From Vogesella indigofera (lineage in GTDB: Bacteria; Pseudomonadota; Gammaproteobacteria; Burkholderiales; Chromobacteriaceae), in assembly GCF_028548395.1 (NCBI RefSeq), contig NZ_JAQQLA010000004.1, positions 372,001 to 436,000 of the forward strand: a stretch of 64,000 nucleotides of DNA, in the 5' to 3' direction. Under the pieces are notes generated by a model that worked only from the letters and a program-made list of their open reading frames with translations, searched no databases and was not told the DNA's origin. This document shows positions 57,847 to 64,000 of this stretch, piece after piece; position 1 is the stretch's first letter; every line of letters begins with the position of its first letter. The translations under genes and the position numbers were made by a program.

Positions 57847-57993
57847 CCGTCCAGGCCCTGCCCGGCAACACTTCACGCCGCCTGCATGGGGCATCACCGA
57901 TGCTGCACCGCCACCATGCCAGCCTGCTAGCCGGCAAAAACCAATACGGAGATTCCCCAATAGGGTTTTCCGCGATGGGGAAATACCCAATGT

Positions 57994-58009
57994 TGGCGCC
58001 CTGCCTGCC
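57994..58009 (+). promoter_or_regulatory. Candidate sigma-54 promoter of dctA
   Basis: TTGGCGCCCTGCCTGC has the GG/GC pair of a -24/-12 promoter exactly 10 nt apart (GG 57995-57996, GC 58007-58008), about 75 nt before the dctA ATG. Just upstream are inverted sequences ATTCCCC and GGGGAAAT (57953-57983) that could bind an activator. dctA is sigma-54/DctD-dependent in several Proteobacteria. No dctB/dctD is seen here. The rest of 57847-58083 shows nothing else. Confidence 0.5.
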
Positions 58010-58083
58010 TGCCGCATGATCCTCGCCAACACGCCAACACAGCGTGAGCGACCATCACGGCGCCAGACACAGGAGAGTGCACC

Positions 58084-59409
58084 ATGCAGAAAAAACCGTT
58101 TTACAAGAGCCTGTATTTCCAGGTCATTGTCGCCATCGTACTGGGGGTCACCCTCGGCCACCTGATGCCGGAACTCGGCGCCAAGCTGAAACCGCTCGGT
58201 GACGGCTTCATCAAGCTGGTGAAGATGATGATCACACCTATCATCTTCTGCACCATCGTGGTCGGCATTGCCGGCATGGAAGACATGAAAAAGGTTGGCC
58301 GCGTCGGCGGCAAGGCGCTGCTGTACTTTGAAGTGGTGACCACGCTGGCACTGGCCATCGGCCTCTTGGTGGTGAACTTCGTGCAGCCGGGCAGCGGCAT
58401 GAACATCGACCCGAGCACGCTGGATACCGGCGCCATCGCCAAGTACACCGAAAAGGCCGCCGGCCAGAGCACGGTGGACTTCCTGCTGCACATCATCCCG
58501 CAAAGCGCGATCGGTGCCTTTGCCGACGGCGAGATCCTGCAGGTACTGCTGTTCTCGGTGCTGTTCGGCGCCGGCCTGTCGCTGATGGGCGAGCAGGGCA
58601 AACCGGTACTGGGCTTCTTTGAAAAAGTGTCGCACGTGCTGTTCGCGATGATCGGCTTCATCATGAAGCTGGCCCCGATCGGTGCCTTCGGCGCGATGGC
58701 GTTCACCATCGGCAAATACGGCGTCGGCAGCCTGGTGCAGCTGGCCTCGCTGATGGGCACCTTCTACCTGACCTGCGTACTGTTCGTCGGTCTGGTGCTG
58801 GGCAGCATCGCCCGCTTCTACGGTTTCAGCGTGTGGAAGCTGATCAAGTACATCAAGGAAGAACTGCTGATCGTGCTGGGCACCTCGTCGTCGGAATCCG
58901 CGCTGCCGCGCCTGATGACCAAGCTGGAGCAGCTCGGCTGCGCCAAGCCGGTGGTGGGTCTGGTGGTACCGACCGGTTACTCGTTCAACCTCGACGGCAC
59001 CTCGATCTACCTGACCATGGCGGCGATCTTCATCGCCCAGGCCTGCAATATCGACCTCACCCTGACGCAAGAGCTGACCATCCTCGGCGTGCTGCTGCTC
59101 ACCTCCAAGGGCGCCGCCGGTGTCACCGGCTCCGGCTTCATCACCCTGGCCGCCACCCTGGCCGTGGTACCGGAAATCCCGGTCGCCGGCCTCGCGCTGA
59201 TCCTCGGTATCGACCGCTTCATGTCCGAAGCCCGCGCCATCACCAACCTGATCGGCAACGCGGTGGCCACCGTGGTAGTTGCTAAGTGGGAAGATTCGCT
59301 GGACGTGGCGCAGATGCAGCGCGAGCTGGCCAACCCGACACCGATCAACCACGGTGCACCGGTAGAGGCGCCGCACCTGATCCGCGAAGTGTCGCAAGAG
59401 CTGAGCTGA
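58084..59409 (+). CDS. dctA: C4-dicarboxylate transporter DctA
   Basis: DAACS-family symporter of 441 aa with the DctA-specific start [39 protein letters not shown], the serine-rich re-entrant loop [12 protein letters not shown], and [18 protein letters not shown]. It takes up succinate, fumarate and malate with protons. AGGAGAG lies before the ATG. Glutamate transporters of the same family lack several of these DctA segments. Confidence 0.93.
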   Translation: MQKKPFYKSLYFQVIVAIVLGVTLGHLMPELGAKLKPLGDGFIKLVKMMITPIIFCTIVVGIAGMEDMKKVGRVGGKALLYFEVVTTLALAIGLLVVNFVQPGSGMNIDPSTLDTGAIAKYTEKAAGQSTVDFLLHIIPQSAIGAFADGEILQVLLFSVLFGAGLSLMGEQGKPVLGFFEKVSHVLFAMIGFIMKLAPIGAFGAMAFTIGKYGVGSLVQLASLMGTFYLTCVLFVGLVLGSIARFYGFSVWKLIKYIKEELLIVLGTSSSESALPRLMTKLEQLGCAKPVVGLVVPTGYSFNLDGTSIYLTMAAIFIAQACNIDLTLTQELTILGVLLLTSKGAAGVTGSGFITLAATLAVVPEIPVAGLALILGIDRFMSEARAITNLIGNAVATVVVAKWEDSLDVAQMQRELANPTPINHGAPVEAPHLIREVSQELS

Positions 59410-59428
59410 TCCCGCTCTCCGCCAACAC

Positions 59429-59459
59429 AAAGCCCCTGTCGCAAGACAGGGGCTTTTTC
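59429..59459 (+). terminator. dctA terminator
   Basis: 12-bp stem AAAGCCCCTGTC/GACAGGGGCTTT with a GCAA tetraloop, followed by TTT, 19 nt past the dctA stop. A 10-mer copy of the dispersed motif follows at 59472-59481, between the terminator and the converging apaH stop. Confidence 0.93.
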
Positions 59460-59492
59460 ATTGCCGACAACGTTGGCCGCAGCCGCCGGGGC

Positions 59493-60320
59493 TTACCTGC
59501 CCTTGCCGATCTCGCGGTAGGGCGGGCACGGCAGCGAGAACTGGGCGCGGTCTTCCAGCCGCACCGCGGTCAGGCTGCCGCCCCACAGGCAGCCGCTGTC
59601 GATGGCCAGCACGTCCTCGCTCAGCATCAGCCCCAGCGCCGACCAGTGGCCGCAGATGATCGGCGTATCCATGCTACGCCGCCCGTCGACCGCGAACCAC
59701 GGCCGCAAGTGCGCCGGCGCACCGTCCAGCTCGCCCTTGTAGGACAGGTCCAGCTCGCCGTCGTTGTTGATGAAGCGCATCCGCGTCATCGCGTTGATGA
59801 TCAGCCGCCAGCGGTCCATGCCCTTCAGCTCGCCGTGCCAGCGCGAGGGCTTGTTGCCGTACAGCTTGGCGAACAGCTTGCGGTAGTCCTTGCCCGACAG
59901 CTCGTCCTCCACCTCCTCGGCCAGCCGCAGCGCCTTGTTGATGCTCCACTCCGGCAGCAGGCCGGCGTGCACCATCGCGTAGCCCTGTTCGTAGATCATC
60001 AGCGGCTGGCAACGCAACCAGTCCAGCAGCAGCTTGCTGTCGGCGGCGTCCAGCACGTCGTTGATAGTGTCGTCGCTGTGAATCTTGCCGTAGCCCTCGG
60101 CCACCGCCAGCAGGTGCAGGTCGTGGTTGCCGAGCACGATCTGCGTGCAGTCCTGGTGCTCGAACACCCAGCGCAGCACCGCCAGCGATTCCGGGCCGCG
60201 GTTGACCAGGTCGCCGGTCAGCCACAGCGTATCGCGGCCGGGGTTGAATTCAATCTGGCGCAAGAGCGCCATAAAGGGCGTGAAGCAGCCCTGCAAATCG
60301 CCAATCGCGTAGGTGGCCAT
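59493..60320 (-). CDS. apaH: Symmetrical bis(5'-nucleosyl)-tetraphosphatase
   Basis: Metallophosphatase of 275 aa with YAIGDLQGC, GDLVNRGPES, LGNHDLHLLA and GHWSALGL. It hydrolyses Ap4A to two ADP. It converges with dctA. The region upstream (60321-60644) carries a motif copy and a repeat-like element. Confidence 0.95.
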   Translation of the reverse strand: MATYAIGDLQGCFTPFMALLRQIEFNPGRDTLWLTGDLVNRGPESLAVLRWVFEHQDCTQIVLGNHDLHLLAVAEGYGKIHSDDTINDVLDAADSKLLLDWLRCQPLMIYEQGYAMVHAGLLPEWSINKALRLAEEVEDELSGKDYRKLFAKLYGNKPSRWHGELKGMDRWRLIINAMTRMRFINNDGELDLSYKGELDGAPAHLRPWFAVDGRRSMDTPIICGHWSALGLMLSEDVLAIDSGCLWGGSLTAVRLEDRAQFSLPCPPYREIGKGR

Positions 60321-60343
60321 GTGTTGTTGTCCTGATTGATGAA

Positions 60344-60357
60344 TGCGGCCAACCTTG
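60344..60357 (+). repeat. Full copy of the dispersed motif
   Basis: TGCGGCCAACCTTG, 23 nt upstream of the apaH start codon, directly beside the repeat-like element at 60363-60508. Confidence 0.85.
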
Positions 60358-60362
60358 GCCTG

Positions 60363-60508
60363 AGAGCCTGTTCACGATCTGCTGCGCTTCGTGAAACGTT
60401 ACACGGTGAGTACGGCTTCGGCATGCTGGTTTATATCTGGATAAACGCCGCTTCCTCAGCCGTTTTCGCCTTGTCTCGCTCTAGCTCGCTAGATCGTGAA
60501 CGCGCTCT
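60363..60508. repeat. Candidate miniature inverted-repeat element
   Basis: The 146-bp stretch is bounded by 18-bp inverted repeats that match at 16 positions: AGAGCCTGTTCACGATCT at 60363-60380 and AGATCGTGAACGCGCTCT at 60491-60508. The core 11 bp are perfect. The interior is unlike the neighbouring genes and has no coding evidence. It sits between the divergent apaH and rep genes. Terminal inverted repeats without a transposase gene fit a MITE or other short intergenic repeat. No target duplication was identified. Confidence 0.55.
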
Positions 60509-60644
60509 GAGCCGTGCCGCAACGTCGCGCCCGCCGCGATTGCCACGGCAGCGCGCCGGCCGCCAATGATAAAGGAAAGCGCATGGCCGTATCGTGCCGC
60601 TGGCTCTACAATGCGCGTTGTCCATGAAAGATTGACGACACCTC

Positions 60645-62660
60645 ATGTCCCTGCTGCAACTGAATCCGCCGCAACGCGCCGCCATCATGTCGCTGGACGG
60701 CCCGCTCTTGGTGCTGGCCGGCGCCGGCTCCGGCAAGACGCGGGTGATCACCCAGAAGATCGAGTACCTGATCCGCGAGGGCAATTACGACGCGCGCAAC
60801 ATCGCCGCCATCACCTTTACCAACAAGGCGGCGCGCGAGATGCTGGAGCGCGTCGGCAAGCTGATGAACAGCCGCGAGCTGAAGGGTATCACCGTGTCGA
60901 CCTTCCACTCGCTGGGCATGCAATTGCTGCGCCAGGAGGCGCCGCACCTCGGCTACAAGCCGCAGTTCTCCATCCTCGACAGCTACGATGCCGCCAAGAT
61001 CATCTCCGACGTGCTCAAGACCACGCACAAGGACGAGGTGCGCAAGGTGCAGAGCCGCATCTCGCTGTGGAAGAACGAGCTGCTCGGCCCCGACGCCGCC
61101 ATCGTGCAGGCCGACAACGAGTTCGACCGCATCTGCGCGATGACCTACGCCAGCTACCAGACCACGCTCACCGCCTACCAGGCGATGGACTTCGACGACC
61201 TGATCCGCTTCCCGGTCGAGCTGTTCAACAGCAATGCCGAGGTGCTGCAGAAGTGGCAGCACAAGCTGCGCTACCTGCTGATCGACGAATACCAGGACAC
61301 CAACACCTGCCAGTACCAGCTGGTGAAGCTGCTCACCGGCCAACGCGGCATGTTCACCGCGGTGGGCGACGACGACCAGTCGATCTACGCCTGGCGCGGC
61401 GCCAACATGGAAAACCTGCGCCTGCTGCAGCACGACTTCCCAAAACTCAAGGTCATCAAGCTGGAGCAGAACTACCGCTCCACCGCGCGCATCCTGCGTG
61501 CCGCCAACTCGGTGATCTCCAACAATCCCAAGCTGTTCGAGAAGCAGCTGTGGAGCGAACTGGGCCTGGGCGAGCCGATCCACGTGGTGCAGTGCAAGGA
61601 CGAAGAACACGAGGCCGACGTGGTGGTGCAGCGCCTCCTGGCGCACAAGTTCGAGCACCGCACCGAGTTCAAGGACTACGCCATCCTCTATCGCGGCAAC
61701 TACCAGGCACGCATCTTCGAGCAGGCACTGCGCAACCAGCGCATCCCCTACCAGATGGCCGGCGGGCAGAGCTTCTTCGACAAGCCGGAGATCAAGGACG
61801 TACTGTCCTACCTGCGCCTGATCGCCAACCCCAACGACGACCCGGCCTTCATCCGCGCGCTGACCACGCCCAAGCGCGGCGTCGGTGCCACCACGCTGGA
61901 ACGGCTCGGCGCCTGGGCCGGCCAGCGCGGCAACAGCCTGTTCGCCGCCGCGCACGAGGAAGGCTTCCAGCTGCAGGTCGGCGCCGCGCAGCTGGCGCCA
62001 TTGCAGGACTTCTGCCGCTTCATCGTCAACCTGGAATACCGCGCCACGCGCGAGCCGGCCGGTGAGCTGGTGATGGAAATGCTGAAGGCGATCGGCTTCG
62101 AAGCCTGGCTGTACGACAGCGAGGACAGCCAGCGCGCCGCGGAAGTGAAGTGGAAAAACGTGATGGACCTGGTGGCGTGGCTGCAGAAAAAGGGTGACGC
62201 CGACGGCAAGAACCTGATTGAGCTGTCACAGACCATCGCGCTGATCACCATGCTGGAAGGCCGCGACGAAGGCGAGGTCGATGCCGTCAAAATGTCCACT
62301 CTGCACGCGTCGAAAGGGCTGGAATACCCACACGTGTTCCTGATCGGCTGTGAGGAAGGCATCCTGCCGCACAGCGAATCGGTGGACAACGGCATGGTGG
62401 AGGAAGAACGGCGGCTGATGTACGTCGGCATCACCCGCGCCCAGCGCAGCCTGACGCTGACCTACTGCGTGAAGCGCCGCCGCGCCGGCGAGTGGCTGTT
62501 CGTCGAGCCGTCGCGCTTCATCGGCGAGATCAACGGCGACGACATCCGCCACTTCGGCAAACCCGGCGCCGAGCCCATCGTCAGCAAGCGCGAGGGCAAG
62601 AGCAAGCTGGCCAGCCTGATGGCCAGCCTCGACAGCAAGGTGCAGAAGCCGGAGGAGTGA
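60645..62660 (+). CDS. rep: ATP-dependent DNA helicase Rep
   Basis: UvrD/Rep superfamily 1A helicase of 671 aa. Walker A AGAGSGKT at 25-32, TFTNKAAREM, STFHSLGMQLLR, Walker B LIDEYQDTN (~214), GDDDQSIYAWRGA, LEQNYRST, TLHASKGLEYPHVF and VGITRAQRSL follow in order. The length and LNPPQRAAI start are those of Rep and not UvrD (about 720 aa). It removes obstacles ahead of replication forks. Confidence 0.93.
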   Translation: MSLLQLNPPQRAAIMSLDGPLLVLAGAGSGKTRVITQKIEYLIREGNYDARNIAAITFTNKAAREMLERVGKLMNSRELKGITVSTFHSLGMQLLRQEAPHLGYKPQFSILDSYDAAKIISDVLKTTHKDEVRKVQSRISLWKNELLGPDAAIVQADNEFDRICAMTYASYQTTLTAYQAMDFDDLIRFPVELFNSNAEVLQKWQHKLRYLLIDEYQDTNTCQYQLVKLLTGQRGMFTAVGDDDQSIYAWRGANMENLRLLQHDFPKLKVIKLEQNYRSTARILRAANSVISNNPKLFEKQLWSELGLGEPIHVVQCKDEEHEADVVVQRLLAHKFEHRTEFKDYAILYRGNYQARIFEQALRNQRIPYQMAGGQSFFDKPEIKDVLSYLRLIANPNDDPAFIRALTTPKRGVGATTLERLGAWAGQRGNSLFAAAHEEGFQLQVGAAQLAPLQDFCRFIVNLEYRATREPAGELVMEMLKAIGFEAWLYDSEDSQRAAEVKWKNVMDLVAWLQKKGDADGKNLIELSQTIALITMLEGRDEGEVDAVKMSTLHASKGLEYPHVFLIGCEEGILPHSESVDNGMVEEERRLMYVGITRAQRSLTLTYCVKRRRAGEWLFVEPSRFIGEINGDDIRHFGKPGAEPIVSKREGKSKLASLMASLDSKVQKPEE

Positions 62661-62757
62661 GCGCCGCATTGCGGCCAACCCTGGCGGCTACTGCCAGCGG
62701 CGGATGCGCCAGCCGGTGCGGCCGACACGCCGGCACATCATGGGCGGTGGGCAATAA

Positions 62758-62785
62758 AAAACGCCGCGCAACAGCGCGACGTTTT
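62758..62785 (-). terminator. Cytochrome c5 terminator
   Basis: Hairpin AAAACGCCGCGC/GCGCGACGTTTT (one mismatch, AACA loop), which on the - strand runs into TTTTTT. It lies 20 nt past the cytochrome stop. The region 62661-62757 also holds a motif copy at 62670-62680, 10 nt after the rep stop. Confidence 0.85.
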
Positions 62786-62805
62786 GGATGACAACTGCCG
62801 GCAAC

Positions 62806-63543
62806 TTACTTGGCGGCGTTGGTCAGGTATTCCACGGCAGCCTTGAATTCGGCATCGGAGCCGCTGTAGCCGCCCTTGGGTGGCATCGCGTTCAGGCCCT
62901 TGGTGGCGGAAGCCACCAGACCGTCCAGGCCCTTGGCCAGACGTGGCGCCCAGGCGGCCTTGTCGCCGAACTTCGGTGCGCCGGCCGCGCCGCTGTCATG
63001 GCAGGCCATGCACACGCTGGCGTACACCTTCTTGCCCACCACCGCCGGATCCGCCGCTGCGGCGCCTTCGGCACCACCCACTGGCGGCTCGGTGAACTGG
63101 CCGCCACCGGCGTTACCCATATAGGCCACCGCGCGTTTCAGCTCGTCGTCGGACAGGTCGGCTGCGCCACCCTTGGCCGGCATCGCGTTGAAGCCTTCCA
63201 GTGCGTGCTTGACCAGGGTATCCCAGCCCTGTGCCACGCGCGGACCCCAAGCACCGGCATCACCGAATTTCGGTGAGCCAGCCAGGCCGGTGCCGTGACA
63301 GGAAATGCAGATGCCGCTGTAAACCTGCTGGCCGGTGCGCATGCCCGGAGGCGCGTCGCTGGCCACGGATTCGCCGATCGGCTTGAGGCGGGCGGCAACG
63401 GCTTCCTTGCTCATCACTTCCGCATTGACATCAAAACCGCTGGTGGCCAGTTTCGCCAGCAACCAGATACCCACCACGACCAGTACGACGATACCGAGCA
63501 AGATCGTGACGATCTGGCCTGGCGCTTTGGTTTCGTTACTCAT
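62806..63543 (-). CDS. Membrane-anchored dihaem cytochrome c5
   Basis: Protein of 245 aa. An N-terminal membrane helix (~11-32) is followed by two similar cytochrome c domains. Haem sites are CISCH at 79-83 and CMACH at 178-182; the axial methionines are M121 (NAMPAKGG) and M220 (NAMPPKGG). The paired KFGDxxAW segments are typical of c5. It resembles the dihaem c5 of Neisseria, an electron carrier between the bc1 complex and terminal reductases or oxidases. The acidic, Gly/Ala-rich linker (~147-168) separates the domains. It is read away from tRNA-Arg. Confidence 0.9.
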   Translation of the reverse strand: MSNETKAPGQIVTILLGIVVLVVVGIWLLAKLATSGFDVNAEVMSKEAVAARLKPIGESVASDAPPGMRTGQQVYSGICISCHGTGLAGSPKFGDAGAWGPRVAQGWDTLVKHALEGFNAMPAKGGAADLSDDELKRAVAYMGNAGGGQFTEPPVGGAEGAAAADPAVVGKKVYASVCMACHDSGAAGAPKFGDKAAWAPRLAKGLDGLVASATKGLNAMPPKGGYSGSDAEFKAAVEYLTNAAK

Positions 63544-63682
63544 TCCAGCCTCGCTGTAATAATGTCATTCAAAAATTGGGGAAATTATACGGAAAGCCCC
63601 CGCACAAGGCAAAGGCGCCAGGAACTTTCCGGAAATCCGTGAAACCGGCAGTCACGACTGGACGCTGGGCGCCGCTTTGCGC

Positions 63683-63688
63683 TATGAT
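63683..63688 (+). promoter_or_regulatory. Candidate -10 of tRNA-Arg
   Basis: TATGAT lies 19 nt before the mature tRNA end. A weak -35 (CTGGAC at 63658-63663) is 19 nt upstream of it. Confidence 0.45.
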
Positions 63689-63707
63689 CCGCCTGCTTTT
63701 TTGCGCA

Positions 63708-63784
63708 GCACCCGTAGCTCAGTTGGATAGAGTGTCAGTTTCCGAAGCTGAAGGTCAGTGGTTCGATCCCACTCGGGTGCGCCA
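63708..63784 (+). tRNA. tRNA-Arg(CCG)
   Basis: 77 nt with encoded CCA. The acceptor stem pairs GCACCCG with CGGGTGC, the anticodon stem is TCAGT/GCTGA... closing a loop TTCCGAA with anticodon CCG, and the T loop is GTTCGATCC. A short hairpin, GCCGGAT/TATCCGGC-like, follows from about 63788. Confidence 0.96.
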
Positions 63785-64000
63785 ATCCGCCGGATTATCC
63801 GGCATCCCGCCGCAGTGTTCTTTGCGGATTGTCAAAGCAGCCTCCTCGCTGCGTCTTCCCTCGCTGTCAGCTGCATTTATATACTCTGGGCATGTTCCGT
63901 GCGCAGGCAATCGCCGCGACTGTTGCACATGCACACGCCGGCACGCGCACCAGATGCCATCCTGCTGCAAATTCCTGTCCGCCGCGGCAAATCTCCGTAA
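63785..64000. other. Gene-free right edge after tRNA-Arg
   Basis: Apart from the short hairpin just after the tRNA nothing is seen. A frame of 80 codons starting inside the tRNA is not credible. tRNA-Arg genes are frequent integration sites, but the window ends too soon to tell. Confidence 0.4.

Noticed and set aside
56818..59430. 870-codon open frame on the - strand
   Set aside because: It covers mutM, plsC-like and dctA in antisense and has no coherent domain.
60336..60569. 77-codon frame between apaH and rep
   Set aside because: It lies across the repeat-like element, lacks a ribosome site and shows no domain; frames like this arise within short interspersed repeats.

Overview
The window looks like a Betaproteobacterium of the order Neisseriales, probably Chromobacteriaceae (Vogesella/Chromobacterium-like). 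The grounds are the high G+C housekeeping half, the order lolB-ispE-tRNA-Gln-prs-rplY-pth-ychF, a membrane-anchored dihaem cytochrome c5, and a short L25. This placement is inference; there is no 16S gene or other marker in the window.

Layout. (1) 1-560: remnant of an IS3-type orfA. (2) 960-25321 (+): one long surface-polysaccharide locus, mostly with overlapping or closely spaced genes. It holds a WbpB/D/E-type set for a 2,3-diamino sugar, a full GDP-type legionaminic acid pathway (legB, C, H, I, G, ptmE-like, legF), two separate amidotransferase/HisH/HisF-like triads of the kind that makes acetamidino groups, a Wzx flippase, a Wzy polymerase, three glycosyltransferase candidates, and the UDP-L-FucNAc trio with a WbuB-like transferase. 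It ends at a strong bidirectional terminator. (3) 25481-31829 (-): an export operon read in the order yjbE-like, yjbH-PAP2 fusion, wza-like, wzz-like. (4) 32111-38052 (-): gltB-gltD glutamate synthase. (5) 38307-46262: cardiolipin synthase, a large Orn/Lys/Arg decarboxylase with a long leader, and a cluster of a periplasmic binding-like protein, a FixL/FixJ-like two-component system and a secreted HbpS/GlcG-like protein. (6) 46453-49138 (-): a Cys/Met PLP enzyme and an amino-acid ABC permease and binding protein. (7) 49445-56131 (-): ychF, pth, rplY, prs, two identical tRNA-Gln genes, ispE, lolB and a TPR lipoprotein. (8) 56211-63784: mutM, plsC-like, dctA, apaH, rep, cytochrome c5 and tRNA-Arg(CCG).

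How the parts fit. Regions 2 and 3 would make, flip, polymerise and export a glycan that probably contains legionaminic acid (perhaps acetamidino-substituted), a 2,3-diamino sugar and L-FucNAc. The initiating phosphoglycosyltransferase, WbpA-type 6-dehydrogenase and Wzc/Wzb kinase/phosphatase are not in the window. The rest is core metabolism and translation.

Most notable signals. (a) A dispersed motif, consensus 5'-CAAGGTTGGCCGCA-3', is heavily over-represented. It occurs as inverted pairs at gene ends, is frequent in the housekeeping half and is sparse in the polysaccharide half. It behaves like a DNA uptake sequence but differs from the Neisseria one. (b) Two acetamidino triads occur in one locus, and each HisF-like protein has lost a different one of the two catalytic aspartates of true HisF. 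(c) Identical-armed palindromes TCCGTA-N4-TACGGA sit exactly 91 nt upstream of two genes that flank a two-component system. (d) A YjbH-like protein is fused to a PAP2 phosphatase. All counts were made by eye.
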